A DNA stretch of 64,000 bases from Propionispora vibrioides (GCF_900110485.1 NZ_FODY01000001.1:248001-312000); one strand, 5' to 3'. Positions 35,882 through 44,207 are shown, counted from the stretch's first letter. The notes: generated by a model from the letters alone, not told the origin. Numbers and translations are program-made.

Positions 35882-36871
35882 TCAGCTCAGATTCATCACT
35901 TGACGGACCTCGGCCATGGTGGCCGCAGCCACCGCCCTGGCCCGTTCAGCGCCATATTCCAAAATTTCTTTTACCCTGCCAGGGTTCGCCTCCAGAGCAA
36001 TGCGTCGCGTATGAATATCGGCCAGGGCGGTAACCATCCGTTCCGCCAGGCGCTTCTTACATTCAACACAGCCGATAGTAGCCTGCCGGCAGGCGGTTCC
36101 AATAGATTCCAGCTCATCAGGGCTATAGATTTTATGGAAGGTATACACGGTACAGACATCGGGATTGCCCGGATCGCTTTTCTTCACCCGCTGCGGATCG
36201 GTAATCATTTGGCGCACTCTGGCCCGCAGCTCGTCCGGACTAGCCGCAAAGGGAATCTCGTTGCCATAGGATTTACTCATCTTCCGGCCGTCAATGCCGG
36301 GCAGCAGCGAAGCTTTGCTTAAGAAAGGATTGGGCTCGGGGAATATTGGCTTGTACATATGGTTAAACCGGCGTGCAATCTCGCGGGACAACTCCAAATG
36401 CGGCAATTGGTCCTCCCCTACCGGTACCGTGTCTGCTTTGTATAGCAGAATATCGGCCGTCATCAGCTCGGGATACCCCATGAAACCATAGGTATTGATA
36501 TCCTTTCCCTGGTTGCCCAGTTGCTGTATTTTATCTTTATAGGTAGGCACCCGTTCCAGCCAGGAAAGCGGCGTCATCATCGACAAAAGTAAATGCAGCT
36601 CGGCATGCTCTTTGACATGGGATTGAACAAAAATCACATTATGCTCCGGATCCAGACCGGCGCTCAGCCAGTCCAGAGCCATGTCAAAAATATTTTGCTG
36701 CAGCTTGCTGGTGTCTTCATAGGAAGAAGTTAGCGCATGCCAGTCAACAATGCTGAAAAAGCATTCGTAGTCCTTCTGTAATTTAACCCAGTTTTCCAAT
36801 GCTCCCAAATAGTTTCCCAAATGAAACTTACCTGACGGCTGCATACCACTAAAGATACGGCCCTTTACCAT
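35882..36871 (-). CDS. trpS: Tryptophanyl-tRNA synthetase
   Basis: The 329-residue class I synthetase has the HIGH-like motif KFHLGNYLGAL and the KMSKS motif (GRKMSKSYGN). It starts 12 bp after the M50 protease gene and ends 2 bp before scpA. No T-box leader is present because there is no room for one, so it is presumably expressed from the operon. Confidence 0.98.
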   Translation of the reverse strand: MVKGRIFSGMQPSGKFHLGNYLGALENWVKLQKDYECFFSIVDWHALTSSYEDTSKLQQNIFDMALDWLSAGLDPEHNVIFVQSHVKEHAELHLLLSMMTPLSWLERVPTYKDKIQQLGNQGKDINTYGFMGYPELMTADILLYKADTVPVGEDQLPHLELSREIARRFNHMYKPIFPEPNPFLSKASLLPGIDGRKMSKSYGNEIPFAASPDELRARVRQMITDPQRVKKSDPGNPDVCTVYTFHKIYSPDELESIGTACRQATIGCVECKKRLAERMVTALADIHTRRIALEANPGRVKEILEYGAERARAVAAATMAEVRQVMNLS

Positions 36872-36883
36872 GATAGATTCCCC

Positions 36884-37495
36884 CTAGCTCAAAAATAAAT
36901 AAAGTATGCTGGTAAATACAGACATGATCGGCCCTAGCACCAGACCTATAATGCCCAGGTACAACAAAGCAACCATAATAATCATACCATACGGCTCCAG
37001 CTTGTCGAACTTGTAAGATAACCGGGCCGGCAGCAGGCTGGAAACAATTTTCGATCCATCCAGCGGCGGTATAGGCAATAAATTGAAAAAAGCAAAACCC
37101 AGATTTAAATAATACATATTGACTAGCAATTTACCGGTCATTACACTCTGCAACGAAGTCCTTTCCAGCAGAAAAAGCAACAACAGCGAGGTGACTGCAA
37201 TCAATAAATTAGCCGCCGGGCCGGCAAAGGACACAAGGATAGTCCCTTTCCGGTAATTATCAAAATTACTCGGATTGATCGGCACCGGTTTGGCCCAGCC
37301 AAATTTAAACAGCCACAACATAATGAGGCCCCATGGGTCAAGATGTGCTACTGGATTCAACGTTAATCGCCCATGGTAGCGCGGCGTATTGTCACCCAGC
37401 CAGACCGCGGCCCGGGCATGGGCATATTCGTGAAGCGTCAATGCGACAAGTAATGCAGGAATACGAAAAATCATATCAGGATCAAAACCGAACAC
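36884..37495 (-). CDS. Site-2 protease (M50) family membrane protein
   Basis: The 203-residue polytopic protein has the zinc motif HEYAH (TLHEYAHARAA) near residue 22, a central NPVAHLDPWG, FAGPAANLL and the second metal-ligand motif NLLPIPPLDGSK. The GTG at 37495 with AAGGGGG upstream fits the family start VFGFDPDMIFRIP; an ATG 13 codons upstream is less likely. The family cleaves membrane substrates, but no target is evident from context. Confidence 0.9.
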   Translation of the reverse strand: MFGFDPDMIFRIPALLVALTLHEYAHARAAVWLGDNTPRYHGRLTLNPVAHLDPWGLIMLWLFKFGWAKPVPINPSNFDNYRKGTILVSFAGPAANLLIAVTSLLLLFLLERTSLQSVMTGKLLVNMYYLNLGFAFFNLLPIPPLDGSKIVSSLLPARLSYKFDKLEPYGMIIMVALLYLGIIGLVLGPIMSVFTSILYLFLS

Positions 37496-37716
37496 GCTGT
37501 TTCCCCCTTGTAACCATTCACTATAACCAGTCATCTATTTATTGTGTCATATTACCAATATATTAGCAAGCTTTGGCATACAAAAAACATAAAAAATTCA
37601 GTAAACCGTGCGCTTCGGCTTGCTTTGCATATTTTTTTGCACTTTGCAGAACCTATAACCGACAAATGGCCCGGCACACCGGTAAGAAAAATCTAGCAGG
37701 AGGTATCCAGGCAAGA

Positions 37717-38454
37717 ATGACTAAAAATACTATACTTATGACGGTGATAACCGTTTTTCTATTGTGCGCGCTAAGCGGCTGCAGTATGCTCCAGCCGGCG
37801 CCAAAGCCGGAAATCGGCCCGGCGGGAAAGCCGCTTGATTCCCTGCCAAATCCGCCGTTTAACCAGCGCTTTGTCTCTCCTCCGGCCGAACTTTATGATC
37901 TGGCGGCCACTGCCGGCGTAATTTTCGAAGGCGTCAACAAAAAAAACTGGCAGCAGGCAAAAGAGGGACTTAACAATCTGTCCACCGTTTGGGAGAAAGT
38001 ACAACCGGCGATTGGCGCCAAAAAAGGCGTCAAAGAAGCCAACGCCGCCCTCGGTCAACTGACAACGGCCATTGACGAAGAAACGCAGGAACAAGCCTAT
38101 GAAACACTGAACAAGTTCATGGGCAGCATCAGCGACATCGGGAAATCCTACAAACTCTCGCCCCTGGCGGACATCATAGCCGTTGATAATGCTATCCGCA
38201 GCGTTTGTTTTTACGTCGAAGACCAGGATTGGAGCAAAGCCGCTTCCAAAGTCAAGGCCCTGGAAGGTACCTGGGGCCAGGTTAAAACCAGTATGGAAAG
38301 CGTCGGTATCCTGGATGAAATCGTAAAGGGTCACTCGGCGGTCACCCAAATGAAAGATGCCGTCAACGGTGAAAACAAAGGAGCCTTTGATGAGCAGGTT
38401 GCCAATATTAATTATAGCATGGGCCGTATCCGCGATTTTTACCGCGGTAAATAA
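37717..38454 (+). CDS. Predicted lipoprotein of unknown function
   Basis: The 245-residue protein has a signal peptide and lipobox (LLCALSGC) with the lipidated Cys at residue 19 or 20, a Pro-rich linker and an all-helical domain. Similar segments recur (NWQQAKEGLNNLSTVWEKVQ, DWSKAASKVKALEGTWGQVK), suggesting an internal duplication. AGGAGG lies 13 bp before the ATG, a wide spacing. It stands alone on the plus strand and is convergent with spoVAF. I do not recognise the family. Confidence 0.8.
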   Translation: MTKNTILMTVITVFLLCALSGCSMLQPAPKPEIGPAGKPLDSLPNPPFNQRFVSPPAELYDLAATAGVIFEGVNKKNWQQAKEGLNNLSTVWEKVQPAIGAKKGVKEANAALGQLTTAIDEETQEQAYETLNKFMGSISDIGKSYKLSPLADIIAVDNAIRSVCFYVEDQDWSKAASKVKALEGTWGQVKTSMESVGILDEIVKGHSAVTQMKDAVNGENKGAFDEQVANINYSMGRIRDFYRGK

Positions 38455-38497
38455 AAAAATCATCCCTGGCATTCACTGAGCCGGGGATGATTTTTAT
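38453..38497. terminator. Bidirectional intrinsic terminator
   Basis: AAAAAATCATCCC...GGGATGATTTTT forms a long stem between the convergent lipoprotein gene and spoVAF, with T-runs on both strands. Confidence 0.9.
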
Positions 38498-40020
38498 TAT
38501 TTGTCCTTATCTTCATCTTTGTCTTCATCTTTATCTTTATTGTTTTCTTCACGGTAACGCACCCGAGTCTGCGGTTTTAACGCGGCCGGACGCAGCAGCT
38601 TGCTGGGGATAGGCAATCGCAGGATCACGCCTTTCATGGCACTGAAATTAAACGGAATCGCCGGCCAAAGATAGGGTACATCAAAGGATTTCGTAGTAAC
38701 CAGTAATACAAACAGAGCCACCAGTCCAAATAGCAGCCCGGGTAATTTAAAGAACAGAACCAGGAGCAGCAAAATGACCCGGAACAGGCGTACGGCCAGG
38801 GCAAACTCGACACTGGGCGTGGCAAAGGCGCCTACGGCGGCAATGGCCGTATATAAAATGGTTTCATTGCCAAACAGCCCTACCTTGGTTGCGTATTCAC
38901 CCAGCATAAAAGCCCCAATGAAGCCCAGAGCCGTCGATTGTGCCGCCGGCACATGCACCGTTGCCATCCGCACCAATTCTACCCCCAGCTCGGCCACAAT
39001 AAATTGAATACCAAGTGGTACAATACCGGGATCGCGGGGTCCTAAAAATGCTAACGAAGCAGGCAGCAGATGACGCTGCAATACCAAGGACAGCCATAGC
39101 GGCGGTAGAATCAGAGATAAACCCACTCCCCCCAAGCGCACCAGCCGCAGGTACGAACCCACCAGCACATGCTGGTGATATTCTTCCACATGCTGCACAT
39201 GGTGCCAAAGGGTTGTCGGTAAAATCATGATGTTAGGCGATGTATCCACCACCAGGCACACATGCCCTTCCAGCATATGTACGGCAACCACGTCAGGCCG
39301 CTCGGTATAGCGGACTAACGGCAGCGGATTCCAGCGCCGGCCGCCGACTATAAACTCTTCAATCGCCTTTTCCGCCATCGGAATACCATCCACATTGATC
39401 TTATTGAGCCGTTCCTTGATTTTATCCACCAGTTCCGGATTGGTAATATCTTTTATATAACAGACGGCCACATCGGTTTGTGACCGACTGCCGATTTTTA
39501 CTATCTCAAAACGCAAATTGGGATCACGCAGCCGCCGGCGGATTAAGGCTGTGTTAAAGGGAATGGTTTCCACAAAAGAGTCCCGGGAACCCCGGGTCAC
39601 CTTTTCAATATTAGATTCTGCCGGTGCCCGGACGGGATAGGCTCTGGCATCGAATACAATAGCCTGCGTTTCGCCGTCAATAAAAAATACCAGCTCTCCC
39701 GACAGCAGACTAGTCAATGCCGGATCCATCGCATCCACCAGCTTAACCTGGGAATGGGTGGCCCGTGAATAAAATATCTTCTGCAGCGTGTTGACCGTCA
39801 AATCTTCCTGATTAAACAGCATCATGTCCTGGAATATATTGGTTAAAAGTACATCGTTGGTCATGCCGTTAATCGAAAAGGATGCCGCCCGTCTCCGGCC
39901 TACCTTATATTCCCGGAAAACAATATCAAAGCTCTCACCGACCCCCAGCAGTTCCTTTAAATAGTTAATATTGTCATCAAGCTCTTTGTGAATCTTCTGT
40001 TCTTCATTGTTGTCCGTCAT
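38497..40020 (-). CDS. spoVAF: Stage V sporulation protein AF (GerA-type)
   Basis: The 507-residue protein belongs to the GerA/SpoVAF family, with a soluble N-terminal domain, PTTLWHHVQHVEEYHQHVLVG and several C-terminal membrane helices. It ends in a strongly charged tail of alternating Lys, Asp and Glu (EDKDEDKDEDKDK). The ATG at 40020 is preferred to a GTG four codons earlier. It overlaps the SpoVAEa gene. In Bacillus this protein is part of the forespore-made spoVA operon. Confidence 0.93.
   Translation of the reverse strand: MTDNNEEQKIHKELDDNINYLKELLGVGESFDIVFREYKVGRRRAASFSINGMTNDVLLTNIFQDMMLFNQEDLTVNTLQKIFYSRATHSQVKLVDAMDPALTSLLSGELVFFIDGETQAIVFDARAYPVRAPAESNIEKVTRGSRDSFVETIPFNTALIRRRLRDPNLRFEIVKIGSRSQTDVAVCYIKDITNPELVDKIKERLNKINVDGIPMAEKAIEEFIVGGRRWNPLPLVRYTERPDVVAVHMLEGHVCLVVDTSPNIMILPTTLWHHVQHVEEYHQHVLVGSYLRLVRLGGVGLSLILPPLWLSLVLQRHLLPASLAFLGPRDPGIVPLGIQFIVAELGVELVRMATVHVPAAQSTALGFIGAFMLGEYATKVGLFGNETILYTAIAAVGAFATPSVEFALAVRLFRVILLLLVLFFKLPGLLFGLVALFVLLVTTKSFDVPYLWPAIPFNFSAMKGVILRLPIPSKLLRPAALKPQTRVRYREENNKDKDEDKDEDKDK
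38500..38541. repeat. Short tandem repeat in the 3' end of spoVAF
   Basis: Units close to AAAGATGAAGAC (minus strand) repeat about three times and encode the KDEDKDED tail. Such a tract can slip and vary in length between strains. Confidence 0.7.
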
Positions 40021-40591
40021 AGGGAATGCCACTCCGTTTCAAAATCTCTTCAATAGCCCGGCGGGTAATCGGCGCTCCCCGGGAAATATCATCGGCCTTA
40101 TCCATTTTGCCGATATCGCCGACACCGACAATGACAGGCACCTCTACCTCATTTAGCACATCTACCGTATCTCCCTTGATTACCATATGATTGCTCCTGT
40201 TTCTTACATCACCGTTTTTATCAACCGGGTGATCCACCATCTTGCCCGTTCCCGTTACACAGACGTCTGCCTCGATGCCGCCGCTGCCACCGGTATTGGA
40301 GGCTACCGCGACCGCCCCCAGCACTTCGATGTCCGGATGATCGGCTACATACTGCATAGCCCGCTCGCCTTGCCCCCTATCGCGCCTGCCCCGGTCATCA
40401 AACATAACCAGAACGGGGTCAGATTTTACTGTTTTCAGCAAATTGACAATTTCTTTGCCGCTAATCGGTGTCGGATTTCCGCCGGATGCCGATATACAAC
40501 GCAGTCCCAACGAAGCTGCCAAATCCTCCACAACGTTCTGTGCTACTTTATCTCCGTCAGTAACCAAAATAACTCTCACTTTCTCCGGCAT
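40004..40591 (-). CDS. spoVAEa: Stage V sporulation protein AE, cytoplasmic type (SpoVAEa)
   Basis: The 195-residue soluble protein contains VILVTDGDKVAQ, GNPTPISGKEIV, VLVMFDDRGRRDRGQGERAM and TGSGGIEADVCVTGTGKMVDHPVDKNGDV. This is the conserved SpoVAEa pattern with a Toprim-like acidic FDD. It lies between spoVAF and an unfamiliar Gln-rich gene. Bacillus also places spoVAEa next to spoVAF. Confidence 0.92.
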   Translation of the reverse strand: MPEKVRVILVTDGDKVAQNVVEDLAASLGLRCISASGGNPTPISGKEIVNLLKTVKSDPVLVMFDDRGRRDRGQGERAMQYVADHPDIEVLGAVAVASNTGGSGGIEADVCVTGTGKMVDHPVDKNGDVRNRSNHMVIKGDTVDVLNEVEVPVIVGVGDIGKMDKADDISRGAPITRRAIEEILKRSGIPYDGQQ

Positions 40592-40606
40592 ATAGTCACC
40601 TCAACA

Positions 40607-41209
40607 TCAATTTTTTTTGCCATCCAGCATATGACTGATCCTTGCTGCAACCTTCTCACTTTCCTGGATCACCTGCTTTAATTTTTTCAGACTGTCCTCC
40701 AGCTCGTTGGCCAATTCATACTGTGTCCTGGCCAGCAGTTCCTGTGCCGTCTGCGCGCCGCCCGCTGTCTTCGTGCCGGCATTCTGTCCCTGACCGCCCA
40801 GTAGTTCACTGTTCATGGCGCTTTCTTTTTCCTGTCCGTTACTTTGCAAATATTGACTGAACAGCTTGCACAGTTCCTCGGAATTTTGCGGCGCTGTTTT
40901 CTCTTGTCCCTGTTCATCGGTGCGGTCCTTGGTTTTAGCGTTCTGCTGCAGGTTCTCCAATTGCCTGTTAAGCTTTTCCAGCAAACCGATTACTTCCTGG
41001 TTCGTGTTGTCCGCAGCCGTCTGGCCGGCGTTAGCCTGCAGCCGCATGAAACTCTTGGCAAGATCGGCTATCGCAGCGTCCGAGGACGGTAAAGATTGGT
41101 CCGGTGCTGACGGCTCGGCTTTTTTTTCCTCAAAAACGTCCCGTTGTTGTTCCTCTCTGGGTTCCTCTTTGCTGCGCCTGAGCATACGGCGCGAAAACCT
41201 GGTCTGCAT
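40607..41209 (-). CDS. Unknown charged coiled-coil protein in the spoVA operon
   Basis: The 200-residue protein has a basic N-terminus (MQTRFSRRMLRRSKEEPREE), a Gln/Glu/Ala-rich low-complexity middle and helical segments (ADLAKSFMRLQANAG, EVIGLLEKLNRQLENL, ANELEDSLKKLKQVIQESEK) that read as coiled coil. There is no signal peptide or membrane helix. I do not recognise a family. Placement between spoVAEb and spoVAEa suggests a spore-membrane or DPA-channel-associated role. Confidence 0.75.
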   Translation of the reverse strand: MQTRFSRRMLRRSKEEPREEQQRDVFEEKKAEPSAPDQSLPSSDAAIADLAKSFMRLQANAGQTAADNTNQEVIGLLEKLNRQLENLQQNAKTKDRTDEQGQEKTAPQNSEELCKLFSQYLQSNGQEKESAMNSELLGGQGQNAGTKTAGGAQTAQELLARTQYELANELEDSLKKLKQVIQESEKVAARISHMLDGKKN

Positions 41210-41225
41210 ATGTAAACCACCTTTC

Positions 41226-41615
41226 TCATAGGAGCTGTATCATACTTAACACAAAAGAAACTACAGCCAGCCGTAAATTGACTACCCCGAAAGGATGTTT
41301 CAACCGGGCCAGAGGATTTAGCAGAGTACCGCCCCGTTCATACTCGATACCGCCAACAACCGCACTCACGATATAATTGGCCAAAGGACCACTGACTGCA
41401 ATACAGGCGGCCGCCAGCATCGTTTCCTGATTATTGATGGTAGTCTTGCCAAAGGCACCGGCGGCTACCAGCAATTCTATATGTTGATGTAAAAATACCG
41501 TCATCGCAATTCTTCCCACTTCATGGATCATCGCCGCGGCAAGAACATAGTGAGGGTAGCGTACGCCAACCAGCACTACGGTAAACAAAAGGCCAACAAT
41601 ATCGACAACAACCAT
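41226..41615 (-). CDS. Small membrane protein in the spoVA operon, M50-like remnant
   Basis: The 129-residue hydrophobic protein has three or four predicted helices. It contains MIHEVGRIAMT, a broken HExxH, and AVSGPLANYIVSAVVGGI, close to the (A/S)GPLAN motif of site-2 proteases, then NPLARLKHPFGVVNLRL. I read it as a catalytically dead M50-type fold (inference). It does not resemble SpoVAB closely. It is separated by 3 bp from spoVAEb. Confidence 0.7.
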   Translation of the reverse strand: MVVVDIVGLLFTVVLVGVRYPHYVLAAAMIHEVGRIAMTVFLHQHIELLVAAGAFGKTTINNQETMLAAACIAVSGPLANYIVSAVVGGIEYERGGTLLNPLARLKHPFGVVNLRLAVVSFVLSMIQLL

Positions 41616-41618
41616 GGT

Positions 41619-41972
41619 TTACCCCTTGGGATTGCATAGCAACGCGGCCAGAAAACTAAACAAAACGGCTGCCGTAATGCCTGCGGCGCTTGCTTTCAAT
41701 GCACCGGTGAATATTCCTAAAAAGCCTAACTTATCTACCTCTTCCAACGTACCTGCCACCAGAGAGTGGCCAAAACCGGTCAACGGAATGCTGGCCCCGG
41801 CTCCAGCCATATCCACCAGCGGCTGATATAGGCCAAGACCGCTTAAAATCCCGCCTACTACCACAAACAAAACCAGCACATGGGCCGGCGTCAGCGGCGT
41901 CAAATCCATTAGCAACTGACCGATCACGCAAATAAGTCCGCCAACAACAAAAACCATAAGATAATCCTGCAT
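41619..41972 (-). CDS. spoVAEb: Stage V sporulation protein AE, membrane type (SpoVAEb)
   Basis: The 117-residue polytopic protein shows FVVGGLICVIGQLLMDLTPLTPAHVLV, GLGLYQPLVDMAGAGASIPLTGFG and GTLEEVDKLGFLGIFTGALK, the SpoVAC/SpoVAEb pattern. With SpoVAC it forms the inner-membrane channel for dipicolinic acid. It starts 15 bp after spoVAD. Confidence 0.95.
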   Translation of the reverse strand: MQDYLMVFVVGGLICVIGQLLMDLTPLTPAHVLVLFVVVGGILSGLGLYQPLVDMAGAGASIPLTGFGHSLVAGTLEEVDKLGFLGIFTGALKASAAGITAAVLFSFLAALLCNPKG

Positions 41973-41987
41973 CAGCTCACCTCTCCT

Positions 41988-42992
41988 CTACATTTCCAGT
42001 GCAACGGCATGGGCTATACAAGGTATGGACTCCTTTTGCTGATAAGAAGTCGTACTATGCAGGCTGCCTGTTCCGATCAACAGCACCCGCCGCCATTTCC
42101 GCTCCAGTAATTGCCGGTAAATATATCCCGAGAAAACGACCGCCGAACTGGCACAGCCGCTTGCTCCGGCATGAGCATCCTGCTCATCGCGGTAAATCAT
42201 GCAGCCACAGTCTTCATAATTACTTTTTATATCCAGTCCCTTTTCCTTAAATAGCTCCAATACCAGGGTTTTTCCGATACTGCCCAAATCGCCGGTAAAA
42301 ATCATGTCATAATAGGCCGGCTGCCGTTTGGTATCCTGAATATGCTGCCACAGAGTATCCACGGCCGCCGGCGCCATTGCCGCCCCCATAGCGTTGGGGT
42401 CTTTAATCCCCAGATCATTAATCTTCCCAACCGTAGCCGCCGTGATGCGCGGCCCATTACCGGCCGCTGCGATCACGGCCGCTCCCGCACCGGTTACTGT
42501 CCACTGGGCAATCGGCGGTCTTTGCACACCAAGTTCCGTAGGAAAACGATATTGCCGTTCCGATGCATCATGGTGGCTGGAAGCAGCCACCGCCACCGTG
42601 TCACCAAATTCCCCGTCAATCAGGACAGCTCCCAGCAGCAGGCTTTCCACCAGAGTGGAGCAGGCGCCGTAAAGTCCCAGGAACGGACGTTCCAGCCCGC
42701 GCAGCGCAAAGTGGGTGCTCATCAATTGATTCAACAGGTCACCGGCTAGAACATAATCAATGTCGGCCATCTGTCTATTGTCTTTTTTGACGGCCTGGCT
42801 AATGGCCCATTCCATCATAGACGATTCACATTGCTCCCAGGATTGGTTACCATCCAAATTATCCTTCATAATTCGGTCAAAATGCTCGGCAAGATAGCCT
42901 TCCCCCTCCATAGGTCCTACAATATTGGCCGTACTGGTAACAACCGGCTGCTTGAGGAAGGCTATACTCTGTTTGCCTATTTTCTTTTTCAC
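41988..42992 (-). CDS. spoVAD: Stage V sporulation protein AD
   Basis: The 334-residue thiolase-fold protein has GKQSIAFLKQPVVTSTANIVGPMEG, FLGLYGACSTLVESLLLGA and SGCASSAVVFSGYI. SpoVAD binds dipicolinic acid and plugs the SpoVA channel on the membrane. It lies between spoVAC (2 bp) and spoVAEb, the core C-D-E order shared by all spore formers. Confidence 0.97.
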   Translation of the reverse strand: MKKKIGKQSIAFLKQPVVTSTANIVGPMEGEGYLAEHFDRIMKDNLDGNQSWEQCESSMMEWAISQAVKKDNRQMADIDYVLAGDLLNQLMSTHFALRGLERPFLGLYGACSTLVESLLLGAVLIDGEFGDTVAVAASSHHDASERQYRFPTELGVQRPPIAQWTVTGAGAAVIAAAGNGPRITAATVGKINDLGIKDPNAMGAAMAPAAVDTLWQHIQDTKRQPAYYDMIFTGDLGSIGKTLVLELFKEKGLDIKSNYEDCGCMIYRDEQDAHAGASGCASSAVVFSGYIYRQLLERKWRRVLLIGTGSLHSTTSYQQKESIPCIAHAVALEM

Positions 42993-42994
42993 CG

Positions 42995-43462
42995 CTACAT
43001 AACCCCCTGATGTCTAACCCAATAGATCATTCCCATGATAAATGCCGTTACCAGCCCGTACACAATTACCGGACCGGCGATGACAAACATTTTCGCCCCA
43101 ACTCCAAAGACAAAGCCCTCCCGTTTAAACTCCATTGCCGGTGCGGCCACTGAATTGGCAAAACCGGTAATGGGAACGACCGAGCCGGCGCCGGCATGCT
43201 TGCCAAGTTCGTCATATACGCCGAGAGCTGTAAAAAAGACACCTAAAAAGACCATGACCACGGAAGTAGCGGCAGCAGTTTCCTTCTTATCCAGTCCGCT
43301 GCTCATAAAGTAATTGGCAATCCATTGCCCCAGCAGACAAATCAGCCCGCCGATACAAAAGGCCCAGATAATATTTTTAATGATCGGCGGTTTAGGTTTA
43401 ACTTGATTAAATTTATCCTGATACCGCTGCTGCATTTTCTCCTTCTCCGTCTTTCCTACCAT
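42995..43462 (-). CDS. spoVAC: Stage V sporulation protein AC
   Basis: The 155-residue polytopic protein has IIWAFCIGGLICLLGQWIA, GVYDELGKHAGAGSVVPITGFANS and FKREGFVFGVGAKMF. SpoVAC is the mechanosensitive channel part of the SpoVA complex. The ATG at 43462 has AGGGGTG about 7 bp upstream. It is the first gene of the operon and is preceded by a sigma-G-type promoter. Confidence 0.96.
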   Translation of the reverse strand: MVGKTEKEKMQQRYQDKFNQVKPKPPIIKNIIWAFCIGGLICLLGQWIANYFMSSGLDKKETAAATSVVMVFLGVFFTALGVYDELGKHAGAGSVVPITGFANSVAAPAMEFKREGFVFGVGAKMFVIAGPVIVYGLVTAFIMGMIYWVRHQGVM

Positions 43463-43477
43463 AACATCACCCCTGAC

Positions 43478-43506
43478 TATTTTGTCCGAAAACCTCAAAA
43501 TCATGC
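43478..43506 (-). promoter_or_regulatory. Sigma-G-type promoter of the spoVA operon
   Basis: On the minus strand GCATG is followed after 17 bp by CAAAATA, both matching the forespore sigma-G consensus closely. It lies 16 bp before the spoVAC start. Bacillus spoVA is a sigma-G operon. Confidence 0.65.
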
Positions 43507-43511
43507 GTAAG

Positions 43512-43537
43512 ATAAAAGGAGCGCCCTAAGCGCTCCC
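43512..43537 (-). terminator. Intrinsic terminator upstream of the spoVA promoter
   Basis: GGAGCGC/GCGCTCC stem with a TTTTATC tail on the minus strand. It insulates spoVA from the dodecin gene side. Confidence 0.78.
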
Positions 43538-43548
43538 AGGAAACTCTT

Positions 43549-43713
43549 GGGAATCACTGATCTATTCACATTGCGCATCCTGGCGGATCTTTTTCCGTCT
43601 GGCTGCGTCAGCTAAACCTTGAAATAGGGACCGCTATTCCTGCAGTTTTACTTCCTTGCCAGCCGGAAAAATCTCTCACCAGCCTGGCAAGCTCATTAAA
43701 TCAACGCTTCCCT
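43549..43713. repeat. Family A palindromic repeat, copy A6
   Basis: A 165-bp copy very close to A3, bounded by GGGAATCACTGAT and AATCAACGCTTCCC. It contains CTGGCGGATCTTTTTCCG, CTGGCTGCGTCAGCTAAACC and CTTGCCAGCCGGAAAAATC. Confidence 0.88.
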
Positions 43714-43754
43714 TGCTGCAATGAACATGTCGGCCCGATAAGCTTGTCTACTGT

Positions 43755-43952
43755 TTAATGTACTTGAAAAGCAATTTTCACGTCCGCTCTATATTCTTCA
43801 ATATGTCCGTTATCAATGTTGGCCGTAAAATTAGTTACTTCCACGCCAAGAATATCCTCAAGTGTTTTCGAGGCTTCCATAACCGCATTATCTACCGCAT
43901 CCGTCCAGTTGTGCCGCGAAGTCCCGACAAGCTCAATGACTTTTACCACCAT
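43755..43952 (-). CDS. Dodecin (flavin-binding small protein)
   Basis: The 65-residue protein matches dodecin throughout: MVVKVIELVGTSRHNWTDAVDNAV, the flavin-stacking Trp in HNWTDAV, and a C-terminal antiparallel beta part (EYRADVKIAFQVH). Dodecins form hollow dodecamers that store flavins. Separation from spoVA by a repeat and terminator suggests independent expression. Confidence 0.93.
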   Translation of the reverse strand: MVVKVIELVGTSRHNWTDAVDNAVMEASKTLEDILGVEVTNFTANIDNGHIEEYRADVKIAFQVH

Positions 43953-43979
43953 AACAAATACCTCCTGTTTTTCTTTTTT

Positions 43980-44207
43980 TTATTGCGAATATGCAAGTAT
44001 AGTGTGCGCGCCTGAGACGATGTTATACGTACCAAAAGGCGCCACAGAAAAGGCCTGCTCGGCAACGGCATCATGCCACTGGACCTGTCGTGAACGAACA
44101 GGAACCTTTTTGGGAAGATCGTCAAAAAAATAGAACCAGGCAGTCACACTGCCGACCAGCAAAATAGCCGTAATAAATAATAAGATGTACGCTTTTTTTC
44201 CCGACAT
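43980..44207 (-). CDS. Small single-pass membrane protein, unknown
   Basis: The 75-residue protein has an N-terminal membrane helix (KKAYILLFITAILLVGSVTAWFYF) and a short extracytoplasmic tail with WHDAVAEQAFSVAPFG. The ATG at 44207 has GAGGTG upstream; a longer frame would run into repeat C3. It follows sigF beyond the sigF terminator and precedes dodecin. No family recognised. Confidence 0.65.
   Translation of the reverse strand: MSGKKAYILLFITAILLVGSVTAWFYFFDDLPKKVPVRSRQVQWHDAVAEQAFSVAPFGTYNIVSGAHTILAYSQ

Noticed and set aside
36872-36883. T-box leader before trpS
   Set aside because: The gap to the preceding gene is only 12 bp, so no leader RNA fits.
41226-41615. Calling this gene spoVAB
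   Set aside because: Its motifs resemble an M50 fold, and I see no convincing SpoVAB pattern. Position alone is not enough.
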